From contig NZ_JBCNLP010000006.1 in the NCBI RefSeq assembly GCF_039595395.1, forward strand, positions 1,555,001 through 1,619,000: DNA of 64,000 nt, read 5' to 3'. This stretch comes from Novosphingobium sp. (GTDB lineage: Bacteria; Pseudomonadota; Alphaproteobacteria; Sphingomonadales; Sphingomonadaceae). Numbering within the stretch: the stretch's first letter is position 1; every line of letters starts with the position of its first letter. The notes beneath the pieces are model-generated. The model was not told where the DNA came from and searched no databases. It worked only from the letters and a program-made list of their open reading frames with translations. Shown in pieces: positions 43,401 to 51,968 of this stretch. The position numbers were made by a program, and so were the translations under genes.

Positions 43401-45404
43401 TCAGCTTGGCCCGGTCCGTGGAAAGGCCGTGATGCGCAGCTTGGGCGCGGCATAGGGCAGCAAAATCAGCGTGGTGGTTGCCGGATCAAGCTGCGGAACC
43501 TCTGGCGGCGGGGCAGCGTCAGCGCCCTGTTGCGGCCAGTTCACCACACGCTGGCCGCGCGTCACCAAGGCGACAGGCGGGTTGCTGCGGGAAAATGGCG
43601 TCGGCCCGATCGGACGGTCGACCAGTTCGAAGCAGGCATCGGGGGCGAGCGCATACCGCCATTCGCTCTTGGGCTGGATTTCCCAATCGGCGGTCAGCCC
43701 ATGATCGCGCAGCTTGTGCCATTGCTCGTCAATCGGCAGGGCAAAGACCAGCGGTCCAAGCTCGACGAAGCTGCCATCCGGCGTGGCAACACGGCGCGGT
43801 TTGGCCGCGAAATGGATCGTGATCCGGTCTCCAGCGTGCCAATCGCGATCGATCGTCACAAACCCCTGGTGAGCTTGCGCTCCCGCCATCTGTTGGCCGT
43901 TGATGCTGATGCTCGCGCCATCGGACCAGCCGGGCATGCGCAATTTCAGCGGAAAGCGTATCGGGCGATCCGGCGTCATCTCGATCGTCACGCTGTCGCG
44001 AAACGGGTACTCGGTGGTTTCGCGCAGATGCAGTGAAGCCCCCGCCACCGTGGTTTTCAACTCGCAGGGGCCATAGAGCGTGGCGGCGAGGCCACCCTCA
44101 GCCGTCGCCATCCACAGGCTGGCGACCAGCTTGGGCCAGCCCTGATGGAAATTGGCGGTGCAGCAGCCGAAATTCGGCTCCAGACCGAAGATGTTAGCTT
44201 CGGGTCCATTGGTGGTCCAGGGGCCCTCGGCATGGGTGCAGCGGATCTGGTTGGGCTGCTGATCGTATTGGTGAGCCCACATGTCGTCGGTGAAGGTCGC
44301 CTGCAAGGCGTTGTAGGCGATGCGCTCGATCCGGTCGCCAAGCGCGGCATCGCCGGTCACGGCCAGCGCGATTTCCAGCGAATACATCGCCTCGACAATC
44401 GCGCAGAGTTCGACGCCCTGGCTGGGGCTGCGACCGGCGAGATGCTCGTCCGCCGCTGGCATCGCGATGGGCAGGCCATGATACTGATCGAGCACCGCCA
44501 GTTGGCGATGGATCGCCTGCCGGTCGCTCTCCTTGCCCGACAGGATCGCCCAGACCGGTGAGGCCTTGAGCGCCTGCGCATTGTTGACGCCGTGGACCGA
44601 GAGCGCCGGTTCCTTCAACCCGTTGGGCGCCTCGCCGGGCTTGTCGGGCTGGTCCAGGCCGATCTGCGCCTTGGTCACCTTGCCGCGATAGGGATAGTCT
44701 CCGGCAAACAGCGCCTGCCAGTCAAAGCCCTGATCCTTGAGCAGGTGGGCCAGGTCCAGCAGCGCGGCATCGCCGGTGCGGTTGTAAAGCCAGAGGACCG
44801 AAGCCACCTCATCCTGCCAGCGGAACCGGCCCCAGTCGCGCAACGGCCGCTTCGGCATCTCGGCGAGCTGATGATGGAAATATCGGGTCATGACCGGGAT
44901 CACGCGCGGGTCCCCGGTCAGTTCATGATATTGGGTGAGCACCTTGAGCATCACCATGCGCGGCCACCAATCATCGTTGGAGCGCGGCCCGAACATGCCG
45001 CCGGGCGCCGCATTGTCGAGCGTCCAGTCGATGAATTTCTGCGCCTTGGCCTTGAGCGCCGCGTCATCGAGCATCCATGCCAGCGGCAGCAGGCCATCGA
45101 GGAAATAGGGACCCCGCTCCCAGCTTTCTCCGGAACCGCCCAGCCAGCCGCTGTCCGGCCCGAGATCCGGCCATATCTCGTCGATGCGTCCGCCCATGCC
45201 GGTCGCCTGAATCTCCAACTGGCGCCGGAGCCATCCGGCGGGACGGATCGTGCCGGCCGGAAGCGGATAAAAGGGTTGCCGCGCAAGCGGGGCGCGATTG
45301 GCGGGTGGAGCTGCTGTGGCCGGGGCGGCCTGCGCAGCCGGTATGCGCAGGCCGGAACTGATGGCAGCGGCTCCCGCCAGAAACACACGGCGCTTGACGT
45401 CCAT
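43401..45404 (-). CDS. GH127-type glycoside hydrolase (DUF1680, beta-L-arabinofuranosidase-like)
   Basis: A 667-residue protein with an N-terminal leader (RRVFLAGAAAISSGL, possibly Tat), an (alpha/alpha)6 barrel (WERGPYFLDGLLPLAWML, RWQDEVASVLWLY) and beta-sandwich tails. The GH127 active site uses a zinc-bound cysteine cluster; here NFGCCTANFHQGWPKLV supplies adjacent cysteines and HxHPG-like residues are partly altered. It probably removes L-arabinofuranose or a related sugar from plant polymers. It is a single gene; no transporter for its product adjoins. Confidence 0.82.
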   Translation of the reverse strand: MDVKRRVFLAGAAAISSGLRIPAAQAAPATAAPPANRAPLARQPFYPLPAGTIRPAGWLRRQLEIQATGMGGRIDEIWPDLGPDSGWLGGSGESWERGPYFLDGLLPLAWMLDDAALKAKAQKFIDWTLDNAAPGGMFGPRSNDDWWPRMVMLKVLTQYHELTGDPRVIPVMTRYFHHQLAEMPKRPLRDWGRFRWQDEVASVLWLYNRTGDAALLDLAHLLKDQGFDWQALFAGDYPYRGKVTKAQIGLDQPDKPGEAPNGLKEPALSVHGVNNAQALKASPVWAILSGKESDRQAIHRQLAVLDQYHGLPIAMPAADEHLAGRSPSQGVELCAIVEAMYSLEIALAVTGDAALGDRIERIAYNALQATFTDDMWAHQYDQQPNQIRCTHAEGPWTTNGPEANIFGLEPNFGCCTANFHQGWPKLVASLWMATAEGGLAATLYGPCELKTTVAGASLHLRETTEYPFRDSVTIEMTPDRPIRFPLKLRMPGWSDGASISINGQQMAGAQAHQGFVTIDRDWHAGDRITIHFAAKPRRVATPDGSFVELGPLVFALPIDEQWHKLRDHGLTADWEIQPKSEWRYALAPDACFELVDRPIGPTPFSRSNPPVALVTRGQRVVNWPQQGADAAPPPEVPQLDPATTTLILLPYAAPKLRITAFPRTGPS

Positions 45405-45583
45405 CGTCGCCCTCTCGTTTTATGCGCCGCATCACGGCCTATGGTCGCCAGCCTTACTCATATTTATATGATAATCAAGCAGGGCGGGCAGAGGACGAAG
45501 CCGAGAGCACGCCTTCCAGAATTCGGTCGACAGCGCCACCGATAGAAGCGAGGAGCGGTGAGACCACAGCAGGATATGGGCTC

Positions 45584-45892
45584 ATGACAGATACCGACGA
45601 TGACTATGTGTATGATGAGGACAGCGGTGAATGGATGCCCGCCGCCGAACTGGCAGAGCGCCGCCATGCCGCATCCCGGCCCGAGGTGCGCGACGCTGTC
45701 GGCAATCTGCTGGCGGATGGCGATCAGGTGACGCTCATCAAGGATCTGGATGTGAAGGGCGCTGGGCAAACGCTCAAGCGCGGCACGCTGATCAAGTCCA
45801 TCCGCCTGACAGGCGACGCGCAGGAGATCGACTGCAAGTTCGACGGGATCAAGGGCCTGGTGCTGAGGGCGGAATTTGTCCGCAAGCGCTGA
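45584..45892 (+). CDS. PhnA-domain protein lacking the zinc ribbon
   Basis: A 102-residue protein whose C-terminal 65 residues (VRDAVGNLLADGDQVTLIKD, GTLIKSIRLTGDAQEIDCKF, GLVLRAEFVRKR) are the PhnA/YjdM SH3-like domain. The typical N-terminal four-Cys zinc ribbon is absent: the protein instead starts with an acidic stretch (DTDDDYVYDEDSGEW). The role of YjdM proteins is poorly defined and the historic link to alkylphosphonates is weak. Start chosen at ATG 45584 since the upstream in-frame codons have no family similarity. Confidence 0.75.
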   Translation: MTDTDDDYVYDEDSGEWMPAAELAERRHAASRPEVRDAVGNLLADGDQVTLIKDLDVKGAGQTLKRGTLIKSIRLTGDAQEIDCKFDGIKGLVLRAEFVRKR

Positions 45893-46049
45893 GGAAGGCG
45901 CTGGCCGTTACGGGGCCAGACGAACCGCCGGTGCGATGGCGCAAAGCACAATCCGCACCGGAGGTTTCAAAACATGGACGGGAGGGCAAGGAAGCCGCGT
46001 TTCGATGATATTGCCTCAAAAACGCGAACGTCCTGATTGTTTCAAACGC

Positions 46050-46247
46050 CTATTGCCCCTGTTCTTTCATCTCGAGATAGGCCGCGTCGCGCTCTTCCGG
46101 GGTTAGTCCCAGCAGATATTGCTTTGCGGCTTTATAGGTCAGGAACGGCTTGCCGTCCGCCATGATCGGGGTGGTGCGACCGTTGTAGATACGGCGAAGC
46201 AGCCGCCTTTGCGGCCTGCTCAGGGATGGGGAAACGTCATCTATCAT
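46050..46247 (-). CDS. Small conserved-looking hypothetical protein
   Basis: About 65 residues (MIDDVSPSLSRPQRRLLRRI..., ...YKAAKQYLLGLTPEERDAAY). It is basic in the first half and helical and acidic at the end. I do not recognise it. Codon use resembles neighbours and no larger gene overlaps it. A TTG ten codons earlier is an alternative start. Low-complexity features or motifs for a function are absent. Confidence 0.45.
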   Translation of the reverse strand: MIDDVSPSLSRPQRRLLRRIYNGRTTPIMADGKPFLTYKAAKQYLLGLTPEERDAAYLEMKEQGQ

Positions 46248-46410
46248 CCCCAATTTTGATCCCGATCCCTTGCACAATCAAGCCCCATGCGGCGCTTTGT
46301 CGACGAAATCGGCATGCCCCCACACCCCCGGCATGTCTGCCGAAGCGGACCAGACCCGCGCGGACGCCATCAACCAAAGCGCGTTGTGGATCGCGCGCGG
46401 AGGGTTGACC

Positions 46411-47346
46411 TCACAAGTCCAGAGCCCAGGTCTCACTGCCGATGTCCTGACCGAAGAAACGCTCCTGCCTGACATCCATGCGGGAGAAGCCGGCTCGATC
46501 ATAAAGCCTGCGCGCCGAAACAAGCTGGCTGTCCGTCCACAATTCGAGCCGTTCGTAACCCAGCGCGCGCGCGCGCTTCACACAGCTGTCGACCAGCAGC
46601 TTGCCAACGCCCACGCCGCGCATCTCGGGCTCGACATAAAGCAGACGCAGCTTGCCCACACCGGGCTGGTCGCCGCGCACCAGGAAGATGGAGCCGGCAA
46701 GCCTGCCGCCGTCACACTCCGCGATCCAGGCGTCATCGCGCGCCGGGTCGAAATGCTGATGGAACTCGGCGAGAATGGCTGCGATGAGGGCCTCGTAATC
46801 GCTGTCATAGCCGTATTCACGGGCATAGAGGATCGCCTGCCGGGCAATGACCATGCCCAGATCGCCCGGCCTCAAACCCCGCAGCGACGGGGAGGGCGGG
46901 GACGCGGCCTCGAAAATACCCACGATATCGGACGCTGCCGCCAGCAGCCGGTTCCGGCGCGGCTCCGGCAAAGACTCCAGAAGGCCGCCAACCACCTCGC
47001 AGGTCGCGGCTTCAAGGGCCTGATAGGTGGCCCGGCCCTCCTCGGTCAGCGCCAGCAGGCGGTGTCGGCCATGGGCGGGATCGTCCCGACTGGCCAGCAG
47101 GCCGGCGTCGGTAAATCGCTTGAGCGTGCGACTGAGCTGAGCCCGATCGAGGTGCAGCACGCGCCCGATCTCGGCCGCGGTCGGATCGGTGCGTTGCGCG
47201 AGCTCATACAGGACCCGCGCCTCGCTCAGGGTGAATGGGCTCTTGTCGAGCTTGGGCTGCAGCAGGCCCAGCTTCAGCGTATAGGTGCGGTTGAAGGCCC
47301 GCAGTGCGGCAATGTCCTGTTCGCGTTGCGTTATCATCTCGGGCAT
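46411..47346 (-). CDS. MarR regulator fused to GNAT acetyltransferase
   Basis: About 311 residues. A MarR winged HTH occupies about 1-140 (FTLSEARVLYELAQRTDPTA, LHLDRAQLSRTLKRFTDAGL, DDPAHGRHRLLALTEEGRA). A GNAT domain occupies about 155-305, with the acetyl-CoA-binding motif VEPEMRGVGVGKLLVDSC and the LWTDSQLVSARRLYDRAGF segment. Such fusions are known; what is acetylated is not. The ATG at 47346 is chosen, with 47337 as an alternative. A tandem palindromic operator lies within 5 bases of the start, so the gene is probably autoregulated. Confidence 0.88.
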   Translation of the reverse strand: MPEMITQREQDIAALRAFNRTYTLKLGLLQPKLDKSPFTLSEARVLYELAQRTDPTAAEIGRVLHLDRAQLSRTLKRFTDAGLLASRDDPAHGRHRLLALTEEGRATYQALEAATCEVVGGLLESLPEPRRNRLLAAASDIVGIFEAASPPSPSLRGLRPGDLGMVIARQAILYAREYGYDSDYEALIAAILAEFHQHFDPARDDAWIAECDGGRLAGSIFLVRGDQPGVGKLRLLYVEPEMRGVGVGKLLVDSCVKRARALGYERLELWTDSQLVSARRLYDRAGFSRMDVRQERFFGQDIGSETWALDL

Positions 47347-47350
47347 CCAT

Positions 47351-47391
47351 TGTTGACTCAATCAACATACGCAATGTTGATTGAGTCAACA
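47351..47391. promoter_or_regulatory. Tandem MarR operator, nested palindrome
   Basis: Two copies of TGTTGA-N5-TCAACA: TGTTGACTCAATCAACA (47351-47367) and TGTTGATTGAGTCAACA (47375-47391). They are mirror images, so the whole 41 bases is also a perfect 18-base inverted repeat around ACGCA. It lies directly upstream of the MarR-GNAT start codon, consistent with autorepression. Confidence 0.85.
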
Positions 47392-47535
47392 ACAGGAAAA
47401 TTCCGAACTCTCGCGCATAGTCATGCGCAAGGCCGATCAAGGGCCCTATCTTCCGTTCATCTGACTCGGAAGCGGGCAGCGTCCTGCCGGGAACACGGGC
47501 CGTCCGGCGCTTCCGGTTCCCGAAAGGACAGCCCC

Positions 47536-48108
47536 TCAGTCGAGCAGGCCGGTCGCGCGATAGACCTCGACCGCAGCGTCAAACGCCTTGACGTCGCCGC
47601 CCAGCCCGCGCGCCACAAGCTGCGCGCCCTCCATGGCGGAGTAGATCGCCATGGCGCGCGCATCCAGCGCTTCGGCCGACAGGCGGCGGTGCTTCTTGGC
47701 CAGCACGACGCGCAGGAAGTTCCTGTGCGCCTGCCCGAACTCCTGCAGACGCTTGCGGGCGGGTTCGGGGAGAGCGCTGATCTCGGCGGACATCATGCCG
47801 CCCAGGCACATGCGGTTGCCGCCATCGAAGGCGCCGCGGAACAGGGCGACATAGCCCGCGATCGCCTCCTCGAACGACTGTTCGGCAAGCGGGGCCATCC
47901 GCGCGCTGAAATCGTCGGAAAAGCGGCAGACCAGTGCCTCGGCCAGATCGCCCTTGGTGGGGAAATGGTGGTGGACGCTCGCGCTCTTGATGCCGACGGC
48001 AGTGGCCAGATCGCGAAAGCTCAGGGCGTTGTAGCCATCGCTCTGCACCGTCAGACGGGCAGCGGACATGATGGCTTCGCGCGTGTCGATTTTGGGTGCG
48101 GTGCTCAT
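47536..48108 (-). CDS. TetR family transcriptional regulator
   Basis: A 190-residue TetR protein: HTH about 10-58 (REAIMSAARLTVQSDGYNAL, SFRDLATAVGIKSASVHHHF, PTKGDLAEALV) and an all-helical ligand domain with CLGGMMSAEISALP. It belongs to the NemR/AcrR-like group judging by HTH style. It is divergent from an operon starting at 48299. Three copies of a 14-16 base palindrome in the intergenic region are its likely operators. Confidence 0.9.
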   Translation of the reverse strand: MSTAPKIDTREAIMSAARLTVQSDGYNALSFRDLATAVGIKSASVHHHFPTKGDLAEALVCRFSDDFSARMAPLAEQSFEEAIAGYVALFRGAFDGGNRMCLGGMMSAEISALPEPARKRLQEFGQAHRNFLRVVLAKKHRRLSAEALDARAMAIYSAMEGAQLVARGLGGDVKAFDAAVEVYRATGLLD

Positions 48109-48126
48109 GGGCGCGTTGGTATCACC

Positions 48127-48142
48127 GATCTACTGATAGATC
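48127..48142. promoter_or_regulatory. TetR operator copy 1
   Basis: GATCTACTGATAGATC, palindrome GATCTA-CTGA-TAGATC. Read on the minus strand it contains CTATCAGTAGAT, matching copy 2. Just upstream of the tetR start. Confidence 0.7.
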
Positions 48143-48200
48143 AATATACATTCATCAGCCTGTTTTCGGGGAGTGATCGGGGCGTATGGAAATTTTCAAC

Positions 48201-48214
48201 CTATCAGTAGATAG
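48201..48214. promoter_or_regulatory. TetR operator copy 2
   Basis: CTATCAGTAGATAG, arms CTATC/GATAG around AGTA. Centrally placed in the divergent region. Confidence 0.7.
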
Positions 48215-48254
48215 TCGTTGACAGACTCGCAGAGCAGCCATACATCACCATCAA

Positions 48255-48270
48255 CCTATCGGTCGATAGG
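48255..48270. promoter_or_regulatory. TetR operator copy 3
   Basis: CCTATCGGTCGATAGG, perfect six-base arms around GGTC. It lies about 29 bases before the PEP mutase-like start codon, where binding would block transcription or elongation. Confidence 0.7.
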
Positions 48271-48298
48271 CAAGGATAACCCACCACGGAGACCCCGG

Positions 48299-49069
48299 AT
48301 GCCCCAGAGCGAGCAAGCCACACGTTTCGCCCAACTCCACCAGCCCGGCCATCCGGTCAGCCTCTACAATGTATGGGATGCCGGCAGTGCCCGCGCGCTT
48401 GCCGGGGCGGGGGCTCAGGCCATCGCGACCAGCAGTTGGGCGGTTGCGGCGGCGCAAGGCTATCGCGACGGGGAAGATTTACCGATCGACCGCCTGCTGG
48501 ACGTCGCGGGGCGCATCGCCGCTTCGGTCGATCTTCCGGTCTCTGTCGATTTCGAGGGCGGTTATGCCGAAGGCGAGGATGAGCTTGCCCGCAACGTCAC
48601 CCGCCTGCTGGCGCTGGGCGCCATCGGCATCAATTTCGAGGATCGGGTGGTGCAGGGCCAGGGCCTCTACAGCGTCGATCAGCAGGCGCGCCGCATCGGC
48701 GCCTTGCGCCGCGCGGCCGAAAAGCATGGTACGCTGCTTTTCATCAATGCCCGCACCGACCTGTTCCTTGGCCAGACGGGCGACCCAGCCCTGTCGATCG
48801 ATGCCGCGCTGGAGCGGGCACGCGCTTATGCCAATGCGGGCGCTTCGGGCTTTTTCGTGCCCGGCCTGATCGACGAGGTGCTGATCGCGCGGATCTGCGC
48901 AGGCTCTCCCCTGCCCGTCAATGTGATGATGATGGCGGGCGCGCGCTCCCCCGACCGTCTGGCGGAACTGGGCGTCGCGCGCATCAGCTATGGCGCCACG
49001 CCCTACATCGAGGCGATGAAGGCGCTGGAGCAGCAGGCCATCGCCACCACAGCCTCCTTCCTGCGGTAA
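48299..49069 (+). CDS. Isocitrate lyase / PEP mutase family protein
   Basis: A 256-residue (beta/alpha)8 enzyme of the isocitrate lyase/phosphoenolpyruvate mutase superfamily: LYNVWDAGSARALAGAGAQA, SVDFEGGYAEGEDELARNV, GINFEDR (metal-binding Asp/Glu positions) and FINARTDLFL. Family members cleave or rearrange C-C or P-C bonds of oxo-acids; the reaction here is unknown. GGAG lies 7-8 bases before the ATG. First gene of a TetR-controlled operon with a small hypothetical protein and an SDR. Confidence 0.88.
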   Translation: MPQSEQATRFAQLHQPGHPVSLYNVWDAGSARALAGAGAQAIATSSWAVAAAQGYRDGEDLPIDRLLDVAGRIAASVDLPVSVDFEGGYAEGEDELARNVTRLLALGAIGINFEDRVVQGQGLYSVDQQARRIGALRRAAEKHGTLLFINARTDLFLGQTGDPALSIDAALERARAYANAGASGFFVPGLIDEVLIARICAGSPLPVNVMMMAGARSPDRLAELGVARISYGATPYIEAMKALEQQAIATTASFLR

Positions 49070-49081
49070 AGGACCAACCCC

Positions 49082-49456
49082 ATGGCCTATCTCGACCTTG
49101 CTGTTCATGAGACCAGCGGCTTTACCCATCCCTCGACCCTGCCCGCCCCTGCGCCATGCCTGCTCAGCGAGATCGAGCGCAAGGCGGTGCTGCTGGCGCG
49201 GATCGATCCGATCTCCAGCGTGGCCGACAGCAGCTTTCGCCGGACATTGCGCGACCTGCTGCTCGGCTCCGAGCGGATCAATCCGCTGGCCGATCCACGT
49301 CTGGAAGCGCTGCGCTGCTTTGCCGTGGCGGTGGCGCATCGCAGGGACGAGATGGCCGACAGGGAAGAAGCGCGGCTGATCGCCCTGAACTTCACCCCCG
49401 GCCAGATCAGCGATGCCCGCGCGCTGGCCCTCTCCTGCCGCCCCGCCCTGTCCTGA
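49082..49456 (+). CDS. Hypothetical protein in the TetR-controlled operon
   Basis: A 124-residue protein with no signal peptide or membrane helix and no motif I recognise. It has a central helical charged region (LLSEIERKAVLLARI, FRRTLRDLLLG, RRDEMADREEARLIALNF). It starts 12 bases after the PEP mutase-like gene and so is probably co-transcribed and functionally linked. Confidence 0.65.
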   Translation: MAYLDLAVHETSGFTHPSTLPAPAPCLLSEIERKAVLLARIDPISSVADSSFRRTLRDLLLGSERINPLADPRLEALRCFAVAVAHRRDEMADREEARLIALNFTPGQISDARALALSCRPALS

Positions 49457-49639
49457 CCCCGACAGACGCAGGCCCGAGAAAGGAGGCAACAATCCCACCC
49501 CTGCCCAACCGATTGCCCCCAAACCCCACAGGCTGATCCGGCCTGCCCCTCCCCTCCACATTGTGCTGCCCCCCGTTTCCCCGCGCTTTTGCGGCAGGGA
49601 GGGGCTGCGCCATCTCCATCCCGCCCGAAAGGAATGATC

Positions 49640-50509
49640 ATGTCGAAAACCATCCTCGTCACCGGAACCTCGAACGGCTTCGGCGCCGATATCGTCACCA
49701 CGCTGGCCGCCGCCGGCCACCGCGTTTTCGCCACCATGCGCGAGATGAACGGACGCCACCGCGCCGCCGCCGAAGCCTTGCGCGCCAAGGGCATCCATAC
49801 GCTGGAGCTGGACGTCACCGACAATGCCAGCGTCGATGCGGCCTTTGCCGAACTGCTTGAGGAGACCGGAGGCACGCTCGACGTGCTGGTCAACAACGCC
49901 GGGCTGGCGGCGGGGGGCATCTCCGAGACCTTCACCCCCGAACAGTTGCGCGACATGTTCGAGGTCAATGTCTTTGGCGTCCAGCGTGTGCTGCGCGCCG
50001 CGCTGCCCGCGATGCATGCGCAAAAGTCGGGTCTGGTGATCAACATCGGCTCGATTGTCGGGCGGGTCACGATTCCCTTCTTCGGCCTTTATGGTGCCAC
50101 CAAACATGCCGTCGAGGCGCTGACCGACACCTATCGCTATGAGCTGTCGCAACTGGGGATCGATGTCGTGCTGATCCAGCCGGGGCCCTATCCCACCGCG
50201 CTCTACACCTCGATCCAGCAGCCTTCCGATGGGGCTCGCGCGGCGGCCTATGGCGATGTCGCGCCCCTGGCCGAGCGGGTCGGAGCCATCGTGCAGGATG
50301 TGTTCGCCAGCGCGGATGCCCCCGATCCGCATGATATCGCCGCCGAGATCGTCTCGCTGATCGACACGCCCGCCGGGCAGCGCCCGGCCCGCGTGGTCAA
50401 GGGTCTGGGCTTTGGCGCCGATGGGGCGAATGCCGCCATCGCGCCCTTTCAGGATCAGCTAATCAGCGGTCTGGGCTTCGAGGCGTTGAAGCACCTCAAG
50501 ACCAGCTAA
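49640..50509 (+). CDS. SDR family oxidoreductase
   Basis: A 289-residue SDR with TGTSNGFG (residues 8-15), NNAGLAAGG, NIGSIVGRV (catalytic Ser) and YGATKHAVE (YxxxK). It shares the long C-terminal region of the SDR at 23460 (GQRPARVV..., DGAN...), so the two are paralogues of one subgroup. AAAGGA lies 6 bases before ATG 49640. It is 183 bases after the hypothetical gene and probably ends the TetR-controlled unit. Confidence 0.88.
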   Translation: MSKTILVTGTSNGFGADIVTTLAAAGHRVFATMREMNGRHRAAAEALRAKGIHTLELDVTDNASVDAAFAELLEETGGTLDVLVNNAGLAAGGISETFTPEQLRDMFEVNVFGVQRVLRAALPAMHAQKSGLVINIGSIVGRVTIPFFGLYGATKHAVEALTDTYRYELSQLGIDVVLIQPGPYPTALYTSIQQPSDGARAAAYGDVAPLAERVGAIVQDVFASADAPDPHDIAAEIVSLIDTPAGQRPARVVKGLGFGADGANAAIAPFQDQLISGLGFEALKHLKTS

Positions 50510-50527
50510 GTCGAGGGTACTCATGCA

Positions 50528-50558
50528 GGCGGGCTTTCCGGTCAACGGAGAGCCCGCC
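50528..50558. terminator. Bidirectional hairpin between convergent SDR and sulfatase genes
   Basis: GGCGGGCTTTCCG (50528-50540) pairs with CGGAGAGCCCGCC (50546-50558) with one wobble position and a GTCAA loop. No strong T-tract follows. Placed between the ends of two converging genes. Confidence 0.65.
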
Positions 50559-50581
50559 ATGTCATGGCGCCGTGAAGACTG

Positions 50582-51964
50582 TCAGGATTGCATCTTCACC
50601 ATCGGCTGGAAGGTGGCCTTCGCGCGATCAAAACGCTCGCGCATGTCTTTGAGAACATCGGGATGCAGGGCGGCAAGGTTGTAACTCTCGCCGATATCGT
50701 TCTGGACATCGTACAGCTCATCATAACCGAAGAGCGGATAGGGGGCGAGGCGGATGTATTTCCACTTTTGCGTGCGGATGCCGACCACCTCAGGCCCCTG
50801 AAACAACACAACTTCGCGATCCAGCGCCGTACCGTTCCGCAAGGTGGCGGTGATGTCGATCCCGTCCAGCGTCACCCCAGCGGGAGGCGCCACCCCGGCC
50901 AGCTTGCAGAAGGTCGGCAGCAGGTCGATGCCCGAACAGAGCGCATCATAATGCGCGCCCGCGTGAATCCAGCCCGGACGCCAGGCGATCATCGGCACGC
51001 GATAGCCGCCATCATAGGCCGCGCCGCCCTTGCGGTCGCGCAGCGGCCCGACAGAGCCCCAGTACCACGGCCCATTGTCCGAGGTGAAGAGCACCAGCGT
51101 GTCCTGCTCCAGCCCCAGCCGCCGCACCGTGTCGAGCAGCTTGCCGACGATGGAATCGATCTCCTCGACCGTATCGCCATAGGGCCCGACCTTGCTGCGG
51201 CCCTTGAAGTCCTTCGAGGGGATTTCCGGCAGATGCGGCGTGGTCAGCGCCAGTTCCAGATAGAAGGGGCGATCCTTGTTGGCCTCGATAAAGCCCGCCG
51301 CCTGATCGTAGAGTTTTTCCTCCAGCGAGGAGGTGTAATTGGCCACATCGTCCACGCCCGGCTTGACCTTGAACGCGCCGGGATAGGCGAAATCGACCGG
51401 CTCCTGCTTCACCTCGGCCACACCGGCCTTGGCATCGAAGATGGCCAGCGGCACCATATCGTGGCTGTAGGGGATGCCGTAAAAGCGGTCGAAACCGTAA
51501 TTCGTCGGCGGCCAATAGTCGCCGGTGTGGCCCAGATGCCATTTGCCGAACAGCGCCGAGGCATAGCCCGCCGGCTTGAGCGCCTGCGCGATGGTGACTT
51601 CCGAACGCGGAAGCCCCCGCTTTTCGGCAGCCTGGATTACCGCGCGGGCGAGACCGGTGCGGACCGGATAACGGCCTGTCAGCAGCCCGGCGCGCGAAGG
51701 GGTGCACAGATTGGCGGGCGCGTAATAGCTGCTCAGCACCGCGCCCTCGCGCGCCATGCGGTCCAGATTGGGCGTGCGGACCCGCGTGTTGCCGAAAGGG
51801 CCGGTATCGCCATAGCCCAGATCGTCGCAGAGGATGACGATGAAATTAGGCTTTTTCCCCGCCCGCGCGATGGCCGCCAGCCCCCCGGTCGAGGCCATCA
51901 GGGCCAGCCCTGCCGCGCCGCCCAGCAGGCTCCGCCGCGAGAGTGAAGTCGCGTTGGTCGCCAT
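50582..51964 (-). CDS. Sulfatase (arylsulfatase type, canonical CTPSR site)
   Basis: About 460 residues. Tat-like leader (SRRSLLGGAAGLALMAS), metal-binding CDDLGYGD, and the formylglycine motif LCTPSRAGLLTGR (C87), the canonical C-X-P-S-R. Further sites are GKWHLGH, DNGPWYWG (metal DN) and LGLEQDTLVLFTSDNG. It hydrolyses sulfate esters in the periplasm after Cys to formylglycine conversion. GGGGG lies upstream of ATG 51964, which is 4 bases after the stop of the upstream sulfatase gene; the two form an operon. Confidence 0.92.
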   Translation of the reverse strand: MATNATSLSRRSLLGGAAGLALMASTGGLAAIARAGKKPNFIVILCDDLGYGDTGPFGNTRVRTPNLDRMAREGAVLSSYYAPANLCTPSRAGLLTGRYPVRTGLARAVIQAAEKRGLPRSEVTIAQALKPAGYASALFGKWHLGHTGDYWPPTNYGFDRFYGIPYSHDMVPLAIFDAKAGVAEVKQEPVDFAYPGAFKVKPGVDDVANYTSSLEEKLYDQAAGFIEANKDRPFYLELALTTPHLPEIPSKDFKGRSKVGPYGDTVEEIDSIVGKLLDTVRRLGLEQDTLVLFTSDNGPWYWGSVGPLRDRKGGAAYDGGYRVPMIAWRPGWIHAGAHYDALCSGIDLLPTFCKLAGVAPPAGVTLDGIDITATLRNGTALDREVVLFQGPEVVGIRTQKWKYIRLAPYPLFGYDELYDVQNDIGESYNLAALHPDVLKDMRERFDRAKATFQPMVKMQS

Positions 51965-51968
51965 ATTA

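Noticed and set aside
46270..48210. A 646-codon plus-strand frame opposite the MarR-GNAT and TetR genes
   Set aside because: It spans two well-supported minus-strand genes and their operators and has no family signature.
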